Program-made: the position numbers and the translations under genes
The notes under the pieces: generated by a model
Seen by the model: only the letters and a program-made list of their open reading frames with translations
Databases searched by the model: none
Told to the model about the DNA's origin: nothing
Source of the DNA: Dimorphilus gyrociliatus
Lineage: Eukaryota > Annelida > Polychaeta > Dinophilidae
Length of the DNA stretch: 64,000 nucleotides
Direction: 5' to 3'
NCBI GenBank assembly: GCA_904063045.1
Contig: CAJFCJ010000050.1
Span: forward strand, 1-64,000
Part shown: one piece after another, positions 55,321 through 64,000 of the stretch
Layout: each line of letters opens with the position of its first letter
Position numbering within the stretch: the stretch's first letter is position 1

Positions 55321-55867
55321 ATGTTGACAATGAGAAATTTTCAAATGTATTTTAAAGGTTTTCTTTTTCTTTATCAATGCTTTATCGTTTTTAGGGAAGA
55401 ACCTTCGAGTTCAGATCAAAATATTCATTCCAGTATTGTGTGTAATGACGTTAAATGTGATAATGGAGGTAAGAAAGTGATTGATGATTTAATGGCAACA
55501 GATAGAGGTTTACCAGGTATTCAAGGTACTAAAGGCGCACCAGGTGGTCCTGGTCCTACAGGCCCAAAAGGCAATACTGATGACCAAGGTTCATCAGGTA
55601 TACCTAGCACTGAGTTCCAAAGGACCAGAGTTCCTAAATACTTGTGTAAAAAACTTATCAATTGCAGAAATGGAGGTAAGAAACAGAGAGTATTATTTTA
55701 TAATCAACATGATTGTTTTTATTTTAATAGGTACATGCTCAAGTATTGGATATTCATGGTCTTGTTCATGTAAAACTGATTTAAGTGGGCTACAATGTGA
55801 AACAAACAATCAACATATGAAATATGGTCTAATGAATTTTGGTTCAATCAATTCTTTGGAAATTTAG
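55321..55867 (+). CDS. Short collagen-like protein with C-terminal EGF domain
   Basis: Exon 1 (55321-55675) begins with a hydrophobic leader (FKGFLFLYQCFIVF), a Cys pair region (VCNDVKCDNGG), then about twelve Gly-X-Y triplets (GLPGIQGTKGAPGGPGPTGP). It ends inside an EGF domain. A 55-nt GT-AG intron (55676-55730) joins exon 2 (55731-55867), completing six EGF cysteines: CKKLINCRNGG plus TCSSIGYSWSCSCKTDLSGL and C. A stop follows at 55865. An in-frame GTAAG...CAG of 33 nt (55472-55504) just after CDNGG could be a retained micro-intron. The collagen tract is far too short for a fibre; trimer-forming secreted proteins of this type are plausible. Confidence 0.7.
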
Positions 55868-55889
55868 TCTCATATGGACTGATTATTTC

Positions 55890-56190
55890 ATAGATGAAAT
55901 TTTTGTTGTTGTTTTGTATGGAAAAAATAGTTGTAGACTGGTTGCACTTCAAATCATTCAATATACAATTTTGAGTCTATTTTCCAATGATCCAATGAGT
56001 TTGTCGATCAAAGAACATCTCTTTAATTCTTTATTATTCAAATGTACCCAGATTTCATCTCCAATAACAATTTTTCCCAAAGTCTTCTCTTTCTGTAGTA
56101 TATCTTTGGAGTAGAACAGCTCACACTCACATTTCCTTTCAGTCCTTATTAAGATCATAAGGAATCTATATGTACTCACAATCATGTTGA
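55890..56190 (-). pseudogene. Mariner transposase core remnant
   Basis: The minus-strand translation has ILQKEKTLGKIVIGDEIWVH then NNKELKR, corresponding to the mariner block around the first catalytic Asp (TGDE.W). Stops follow after LKIVY, and a later piece LFFPYKTTTKISS is a weak match. The rest is gone. Confidence 0.5.
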
Positions 56191-57274
56191 TGAGAGATGG
56201 GATAAAACAGATGATGAGTTAGAAACAAAATTTGTTTTGCAATTCACTATGAAAAAATTTGACAAACTTCGATATTCGTAATTGTTTTTTAAATTCGAAA
56301 AATGGATTATTGACTGCTGCAAAATTGAATATTCAGAATAACCCTTTCCAATCGTGCTACGTAAAGGAAATAGAGATTGAGTTCTTTCAGAGAAATGTTT
56401 CTTTGTGAAGAAGATTTGTCCACAATGATTCGGATGTTGAAGATATTGATATTCGATCAAACATTATTATGGAAGGTGTCGATAACATTTGCGTCTGCTT
56501 TTACAGAATTTTTCCTCCTCAAAAGACAGAACCCAAATTCAATTGATAAAGGTCAAGGTTAGATAGATAATATATTGAATACCTTTGGCAGCAATGTCTA
56601 CGAAGCAATTACCATACGTATGAAAGTTCCAGTACTTCTGATAATCATGATACAAAAACAAGTCAGAACACAAGAATCGCACAAAATAGCATTGAAACTG
56701 ATCTTGACAAGATTCAGAAATCAAAAGATGCGTGTTTTTAAAGGTAAAAAAATTGAATAACCATTTAAATTTCATTTTCAAAAACTTATTTAAAATAGAA
56801 AGAAGATACAAAGAGAAACTGTTATCTCTTTGTTGAATACCTAGATGTGAATGAAAGTAATATGGCAGAAAATGATATTTATGCTCTAGGACAATTTCTA
56901 AGAAATCTTTTACAAAAGATACGATTTCAACATTCAAATTTAAATGGAAAATATTCACTGTAAAACATTTTTTCTTGTCACAGAATTTTAGTTTAAATAA
57001 AGAAAACTTGAATTTTTATGACAAATCAACAATGCACTTGTCTAGTTGTTATAGTTTATGAACAAAAAACAATAATCACAAGTCATATACTCACTCATTG
57101 ACACAAGATGGCCTCATTCAACAATCTTGTTCTTTAGAAGGCATTTGTCAAATTATATTTTGCTATCAAACAAACTGGTCTCTAACCCTTCTAACACACT
57201 TAGAGATTTATAACTCAAGATAGAAGTTAACAGCCAATGGCATTTAATTTATTCATCTATAAATAGTATCTAGT

Positions 57275-58573
57275 TTAGCTACCTTTAAATGTACTCAGAT
57301 CAATTTGTGGACGATTTCCAAATATGTTGCGAATTTGTTTACACTGATTTTCAGTTAGATTACAGAAACTAAAGTCAATTATTCTTAAATTATTTAATGA
57401 ATGAACAAGCTCATTACAAATCTTTATCAATTCATTTTCCATTTCATGATTTCCCCATAAATTGATTACTTCCATTTTAGAACATTTTTTCAGCATATTT
57501 CCAATTTGTAAACATTGCTTTTTAGATAAATTACAGTTGCTAAAATCAATTTGTTTTAAACTATTTGTTGATTGTAAGAGTCCATCACAAATGTCTACTA
57601 TTCCATTTCCTATAGTAGAATTCCCTAATAAATTGATTACTTCCATCTTGGAACAATTTTTCAGCATATTTCCAATTTGCAAACATTGGTTTTCAGTTAG
57701 ATTACAATAACTAAAATTGATTTCTTTTAAATTATCGAGTGAATGAACAAGTCCATCACAAATCTCTCTTATTCCATTTTCCATACTTTGATTTCCACAT
57801 AAATTGATCACTTCAATTTCAGAACAATTTTTTAGCATATTTCCAATTTGTAAACATTGATTTTCGGTTAGATTACATTCCCCAAAGTCAATTTGTTTTA
57901 AATTCTTTGACGAATAAATTAGGTTGTCACAAATATCTGTAAATCCTTTTCCCATAATGGTATTTTTTCTTAAATTCAATACTTTCATTTTAGAACAATC
58001 TTTCAACATAATTCCAATTTGTTTACATTGATTTTCATTTAGATTACATGAACTAAAATCAATTTCTTTTAAAGTGTTTGATGAATGAATGAGTCCATCA
58101 CAAATCTCTAAAAATCCCCTTCCCATCTTCACATTCTTTCTCAATTTGATTACTTCCAATTTAGAGCAATTTTTCAACATATATCCAAACTGTGTAGATT
58201 GATCAACAGTCATAAAACACCAATGAAAGTCAATTTCTCTTAAAGTGTTTGATGAATAGACTAGTCCATTACAAATTTCTAAAAATCCATGTTTCATATC
58301 CTTATTTTTTCTTAATTTAAATATTTCTATTTTAGAACAAAGTTTAAGCATATCTCCTAAATGTTTACATTGGTTTTCTGTCAGTTTACATGAGCAAAAA
58401 TTAATTTCTTTCAAAGTGTTTGATGAATGAGCAAGTCCATCAAAAAACTCCAATAAGCTATCTCTCATACCATCATTCTCCTTTAACTCAATTGCTTTAA
58501 TTTTTGAACAATTTTTCGCCATATTTCTGATGTGTATAAACTGATTTTCAGTAAGATTACAAGTAGAGAAATT
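57275..58573 (-). CDS. RI-type LRR protein with near-identical 57-residue units
   Basis: The exon probably starts at an acceptor at 58574 (the reading frame continues 17 codons upstream of the first ATG at 58522, already in LRR: STCNLTENQF). It contains about seven paired LRRs with a strict 57-residue period: SSNTLKEIDFSSCNLNENQC, IGNMLKNCSKMEVINL, then GN..M..G...ICDGLVHS. Units 4-7 are almost identical at the DNA level (171-bp period). The protein ends DLSTFKGS. An N-terminal module must come from an upstream exon that I could not find before 58650, unless the gene is a fragment. It is the same repeat class as the proteins at 20.5, 33.4 and 61 kb. Confidence 0.82.
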   Translation of the reverse strand, partial: NFSTCNLTENQFIHIRNMAKNCSKIKAIELKENDGMRDSLLEFFDGLAHSSNTLKEINFCSCKLTENQCKHLGDMLKLCSKIEIFKLRKNKDMKHGFLEICNGLVYSSNTLREIDFHWCFMTVDQSTQFGYMLKNCSKLEVIKLRKNVKMGRGFLEICDGLIHSSNTLKEIDFSSCNLNENQCKQIGIMLKDCSKMKVLNLRKNTIMGKGFTDICDNLIYSSKNLKQIDFGECNLTENQCLQIGNMLKNCSEIEVINLCGNQSMENGIREICDGLVHSLDNLKEINFSYCNLTENQCLQIGNMLKNCSKMEVINLLGNSTIGNGIVDICDGLLQSTNSLKQIDFSNCNLSKKQCLQIGNMLKKCSKMEVINLWGNHEMENELIKICNELVHSLNNLRIIDFSFCNLTENQCKQIRNIFGNRPQIDLSTFKGS

Positions 58574-58599
58574 CTGCCATTGCCATATTTTTTAATACA

Positions 58600-60925
58600 T
58601 TGTCACAATTTAAAATTTAACAGAATATCATATTTTTGTTGAAAAGTGTACCTCAGAGTTATAACCATAGTCATATGGTTATAAAAGATTATAACCATGT
58701 CTGATTGTTTGCAAATACTTTTATTATACAGTAATCATAGGAGGCTAGCGTTTTAAAGAATCAAAGATATTGATTTTACAACTCCACGAAAAACAACTAA
58801 TGAGTAATAATAAGATAGATTATCTTCTTTCTACACATAGATTTGCACAGGGACTGATGATTGGAGAAACACTTATAGAGTCCATATATATTCTTTGGCA
58901 ATTTGGTAACGGTCAATATACTATTGTCAACAGTAATAATAATACTGTTTTCGTCTTTAGCGTCAGAAATAAAACATAAAATGGTTCAAAATAAATTTTT
59001 AAATAAAGTAGGAAAGTTCAAAATTGTGTATAGTAGATAGTTTCTAGTTGTACTGAGAATCTTGTTCTACTAGATATTCAGAATAGGATGATAGACATGG
59101 AGAAAGATGACTGGTGACCAATCATCCAAAAAGGATATCAAGAATTTTTCACGATTTTTCCACAATATAAAATATTTTGCTATTCAAAAACGAAATAGAA
59201 AGATTGAATTAGTTGAATATGTTAAATACAAAGTCACAGTTGTCATGTCATTTTATTGCAAAGTACAATTAATTTTAAAGAAAACAAAATATTAATTATT
59301 ATACAAAATAGGACGGTGTCTAAAAAATTCGTATCCGTACTGTATAAAGCCACTCTGAACCTGAGTAGGATGAAGGAGATAGCAACTGATTTGTGCTTAG
59401 GAGGGTCTCCTCCTCCAAGGGCTGGGGGTAATGTAACAGGTATGGTATAGTCAAGGGCTTGGTTAGAGTTAGCATAAAAGCAGGCAGTTATCCTGTTTTC
59501 TAAAATGGCAGCCTTATTGTGAATTTTACTACGATTTCATTTCGGGTAAACTAATGAGTTCATTTGTTGCCCTAGTTACAAAGTTACATATAACAATAGT
59601 GATTCCAGGGCTGGGTTAGGGTTAGGGTAAAACCACAAAACTGTCGGCGTTTTCAACAACATCCATGTCAACTATTAAGATCATATTAAGATAAGAGAAG
59701 AAGAAAACACTGCAAAATATTATGAATGACAATCATATTTGATCCTTTTTTGAAAGAAGAAATGTTGTCGTGTGGCTTTTAAATTAAAATTTAATAACTT
59801 CTTTAGCATTTCATGTAAAAATTCAAAATATTTCCAATTCTTCAAAGGCAACTTTAATACAATTTTTATTGTCAGTTTTTCTTCATATCTTCATTTTTAA
59901 TGGCACTGAGAAAAAAGTGCAAACTATTGTTTCATTTATGGATTTTATCAATGAATCTCAAGGCGTTTCCAATCCAATAACAAGTCTTTTTGGTAATTCT
60001 GCAATGAAACTGTTGGCTTGCAAAATTTGCAACAACAAAATGTATGTTACGCTAGTTGAGTCGAGTTAAATAGTGATTAATTAGGTCTGTTTCGTTTAGT
60101 AGGTATACATTTGTATAGAGCCTTGGAAACGCTGTTATAAAATATCCAATCTACCCGCCATTATTGGGATAACGCTAAAAGAATACTCTATAACTAAGAC
60201 AATTAATTTAGGTGATGATAAATACATGGGATATGGATTATTAGTGATTATCCGATGTATTTGTATAATCGTTTGACTCATCCAATCCTCGAATTCACTA
60301 GAAAAAAATTGGTGGTCAAAGTTGCCAACTGAATAAAAATCCAGCAATTCAAATTGGAATTGGAATACAATGACTTTCCATTATACACAAGTCTAGTTGT
60401 ACAGTCAGGAGGATTATAAACTGGAATCTCTCTCTCTCTCTTTCTGCAAAAAACAATTGAGAAAGTAATTTAGATGAGGTCATTAAATATGGTAAAACGT
60501 ATAATTTTATCAAAAGAGTTATTATATTACTTTTTAAATACAATTTATTGATATAGGCCTATGATGGTAGAAAAAAGTATTTTGGTCAACTGGTACAATA
60601 TCAATTGTTGAATTGAAAAGTAATGGACTTTCGGAACCTACACTGAAAAGTTTATTTACTTTTGTATTATTGAGTTGTGTTATGCATAGAGAGCAAGATT
60701 GCTTTTGTAGAACTGTATAATGAGAAAGTATATGAAACCAAAGTTAATGGATCAAACAAATAACTATATAGGCTAAAATTAAGTTAACCTGTTGTACAAA
60801 ACTACATAATTTCTTGAAAGAACACTGTTATTTGCTAAATGTATTTTTGTTCATTTAGAAGACAAATAAGTCAATACTACTTGCTATAGACCCCAAACTA
60901 ATATTGCTCAATCAATATAGCAATG
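58600..60925. other. Long intergenic stretch, no gene recognised
   Basis: Only short, motif-free frames. Includes a short telomere-like tract (gggttagggttaggg, about 59614-59629) and a (CT)n microsatellite at about 60428-60443 whose minus strand gives the Glu/Arg run of a spurious frame. Confidence 0.45.
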
Positions 60926-60929
60926 AAAT

Positions 60930-63900
60930 TTTGATGATCCCTGCAAACTTTTAAACATTTTAAAAAGTATAAAATTTTATGATAAAAAATACACTGAAAT
61001 TGGAAATTCAATCAAAAATACTTGGAAAAATTTAATTGATGAAAGAAAATATTATTTTCAATTACAATTAGAAATTTTAAACAATAAACAATGTTTCATT
61101 ATTAAACATAATAATATGTACACACCACCTCAACTTTTATTGAGAAAATGCCATAAAAATAAAGAAAGTGTTGGCCAATTTTTTCAACTTGAACAATTTT
61201 TAAATTATTTAAAAATTTTAAAAAATGATGATAAAAAAATTCTCTTAATTCTTGATGACATTGATGATGATAGCTCAACGATAAATGAGAAATATGAATT
61301 TCTTAATTATCATTTGCCAATGATTATCATGTCAAGGAGAAGAGAAGGAGAGAAATTATATGAAGAGAGCTCTTTACATGGTGGTTATTGCTCTATATTT
61401 GAATTAACAGGATTTAATGAAGGTCAGTTATGCAGCCATTTCCAAAGGTACATAATGGAATATAATTTTGAAAATGATTATTTCTTAAATGATGTCAAAC
61501 TACAAAGAAAAATACTATGGAAGAGTTAAATCAACTTTTAACTATCTTAAATAGTAACAGTAATAGAAAATATCTATTCAAACTTTGTAATAATCCTTTT
61601 ATGGCAAATTTAATATTATTCATTTGGAAAGAACAAAATTGCTTCAATATATTGCGCAGTAAATTTGAAATATTTGACTATATTTCAACATTATGTTTAC
61701 AAAAAGGCAGAGCGATAAATAGGGAAAATACGATTTATTATCTAAGTTTATTTGCTTTTTATGATCTATTCCTAATTGAATTTACATGGAAAGAGATAAA
61801 TTCAATAAATAATATTATAAAAGAATACTATTATTTTCATTGGTTTTTCAATCCTTCAACAAGGAAGAGTAGGTTAAATTTTGAATTTTCACACAGGCTA
61901 TTTAAAGAATATTTTGCGGCAAAATTCATCATTAGCTCGTACCAGAATGAAAAACATGAAAATATTCAATTAATAGAATCAATAATTAGAAATTTAAAGA
62001 ATGTGTTTATGCTGAAAAACGTTTGCTTATTTGTCCTTGACAGAGACTGCAATATCTGTACAAAGTTAATAACTATAAAAGGATTGGATAATATTTTATC
62101 TCTTCTGGATGTAGATGAAAGACTTTGTATATATATTAAAAATGAATCCATTATCACTGCAATTGAATTATCTGCTGTTAGATTACCAATTGGAATTTGG
62201 AGATTAATCCTACATAACTCTACTAATCCTATCAAAAAAATTCAAATAACAGATGTAGATGTAGATTTAAATAGCTTTATTCATGTTGGACAAGAATTTC
62301 CAAAAAAAATTCTCTTTCTGCTTTGGAAATTTATGATAACAATCTAATGAGTTCTATCATTAATGCTGAAACGATACAAAATATTATTTTTGCCACTATC
62401 TTATTGGCTAATTGTCTAAAAGTATTAAAATTACCAATTATTAAATGCTCAAATAGTCAAATAGCAACAAAAGCAGCAACAATGATTGATGATTTAATGA
62501 TGACAAAACTCGATTTGAAATTTCTAGATTTTGGTGGAAATTCTCTTGATAATATCTTGATATACAATTTTATTAAAAAGCTAATTTCTTGTTCAATTAG
62601 CTTAAAAGTGTTGGTTACAAATAGTTACATTCCAACATTTAATGAAATATTCTAATAATAATATTTCATCTCCAAATATTTTTAGAAAAATTGACCTAAA
62701 AAATTGCCAACTGTCTGATGATTTCTTAACAACATTGATAAATGTTTGGACTGAAATAACTTCAATAAAAAGTTTGGATATTAGTTACAATGACTTTTCA
62801 AAGGATACTAGTTTAAAATTTTTAAAAAGGATTAAAAATGAAAATCTTCAACAATTTACCAATTTGTACATGCATCATTGCAATTGGGAAAATATAGATA
62901 TATTTGAATATTTAAATTCAATTTTGGAAATAAAGTATTTAAGAATTTTCAATTCAAAATCAAGACATACTAAATTGGTGTCAGATGTGAAAAATGAAGA
63001 TAAAAGTTTTGTAGTTAATATTAATTCAGAAACTTTTAATTTATTTAAAATGAAAGAATTATGTAGAGTTATGAAAGATATTTCTGACCTGAAAACTCTA
63101 GATATAAGAATTTTAACCTACTATGAGAGGAAAATTGTAGATTTACACATCAAATTGGTAGTATTATTGGTGATTCAATAGGCAAACAAACAAACCTACA
63201 TTTACTTGATATATCTGAAAATTATTTTGGAGATGTTGTTGGAAAATCTATATTTATAAATATCCGATGGAATTGTTCAAAACTTGCAAAATTTGGTTTT
63301 GGTAGACGTGGATTTACTTCTAAAATTCATAACATTGTAGCTAGTGCAATTGGTCAACAAACTAACCTTAAAAATTTGCATTTTTGCCAAAATGAAATGG
63401 GAGATACTATTGGAAAATGTATATTTCAATTAATACATCGCAATTGTCGAAAAATCTCTTCCCTTAAGTTACAAAAGTGTAGATTTTCTTTTCGAATTGG
63501 AAATATTGTTTGTGATGCAATCGGTCAACAAAGTGATCTTGAAATTTTGTCAATTTGCGATAATGATTTCAGAGATGATATTGGTGAACATTTATTTGAG
63601 AAAATTTATAAAAATTGTCAAAAGATCTCGTGTTTAACTATTGGAAATTGTCAGTTTTCTTCTACAATAGGAAATATCTTGGCAAAAGCAATTAGTCAAC
63701 AGAAAAACCTAGAAATATTAGATATAAGCGATAATAATTCAGAAGACAGCGCTGGAAGAGAACTATTCAAAAGTCTTCGAAATAGTTGTACAACCCTCAC
63801 TAAACTTGATATATCTAATTGTGGATTCACTTCCACAATTGGATTAGCTTTAAGTGATGCAATCGGTCAGCAAACTTGCCTACTAACTCTCATAATCCAA

Positions 63901-64000
63901 GAAAACCCTTTAGGAGATGCAACAGGAAAATCTCTTTTTTCAATTATAGTAAAGAACAATAAAAAAATTGAATATTTAAATTTTAGTAGTTGTGAACATT
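60930..64000 (+). pseudogene. NLR-like NACHT-LRR locus, frame-broken, cut by window end
   Basis: A first frame (to 61529) reads KKILLILDDIDDDSS, the Walker B of a NACHT domain, and LPMIIMSRRREGEKL (sensor-1-like). A second (61517-62347) continues with FKLCNNPFMANLILFIWKEQ and FEFSHRLFKEYFAAKFI, the NLR winged-helix/FxHxxxxEFxAA signature. Two more frames (62323-62655; 62642-63181) and one to the edge carry RI-type LRRs with a 57-residue period (IGQQTNLKNLHFCQNEMGD, LEILDISDNN, TLTKLDISNCGF). Breaks lie near 61510, 62310, 62640 and 63130, some at A runs. No Walker A (GxxGxGKT) is found in the 190 bp of readable frame upstream. It is a decayed NLR, or an intact one with sequencing errors and an unseen 5' exon. 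Confidence 0.8.

Noticed and set aside
57462-57710. Plus-strand frame with an internal repeat (ITSILE.FFSIFPICKH)
   Set aside because: It is the antisense of the 171-bp LRR units, which explains its periodicity.
61966-62235. Minus-strand 89-residue frame
   Set aside because: It is antisense to the NLR coding region with clear motifs on the plus strand.

Overview
The window looks like nuclear DNA of an invertebrate animal, on direct evidence: spliced genes with very short introns (55 to 72 nt where both sites are visible), animal extracellular domains (SUEL-type lectin, PAN/Apple, trefoil, CUB, collagen plus EGF, F5/8C/fucolectin), a rhodopsin-like GPCR, RING/B-box and NACHT/LRR proteins, a tRNA-Ile(AAU) gene, and Ty3/gypsy, MULE and mariner elements. 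The DNA is strongly A+T rich. The phylum cannot be fixed from the sequence alone.

Layout. 1-6.3 kb: the 5' LTR and most of the interior of a Ty3/gypsy-like element (minus strand) that runs off the left edge. 7.5-9.7 kb: a multi-exon secreted fucolectin/F5/8C-like gene. 10.4-11.3 kb: an intronless GPCR. 12-14 kb: an LTR remnant and a broken fucolectin paralogue. 14.6-15.6 kb: a complete four-exon SAM methyltransferase (minus). 16.2-23.5 kb: a nest of elements (mariner-like inverted-repeat element, two LTR families, a PHD-FLYWCH-MULE remnant) around a TRIM-like B-box/LRR gene that is split by a solo LTR. 24-33 kb: repeats, LRR debris and an intronless YdeI/OmdA-type gene of likely bacterial ancestry. 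33.4-36.5 kb: a 1038-residue LRR protein. 37-42 kb: transposase fragments, the tRNA and part of a CUB gene. 42.5-45.3 kb: SUEL lectin (plus) and PAN-trefoil-PAN (minus) genes. 45.9-53.3 kb: MULE fragments and LTR pieces. 53.3-56.2 kb: an F5/8C pseudogene, a small collagen-EGF gene and a mariner remnant. 57.3-58.6 kb: a second LRR array (minus). 60.9-64.0 kb: an NLR-like NACHT-LRR locus, frame-broken and cut by the right edge.

The theme is an innate-recognition neighbourhood. At least five loci carry ribonuclease-inhibitor-type LRRs in paired units of about 57 residues, attached to different or no N-terminal modules (RING-like/B-box/coiled coil, NACHT, none), interleaved with lectin-type genes and young and old mobile elements. 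The observations most worth checking are: (1) a second retropepsin-like domain fused downstream of the integrase in the Ty3/gypsy element; (2) the B-box/coiled-coil/LRR architecture and its recent splitting by a solo LTR with a 4-bp target duplication; (3) a PHD-FLYWCH-MULE family with nested, oppositely oriented copies.

Limits: exon boundaries are read by eye, families are recognised from motifs, and no search was run. Several frame breaks could be real decay or base-calling errors. Two single N positions (20503, 43998) mark uncertain assembly.
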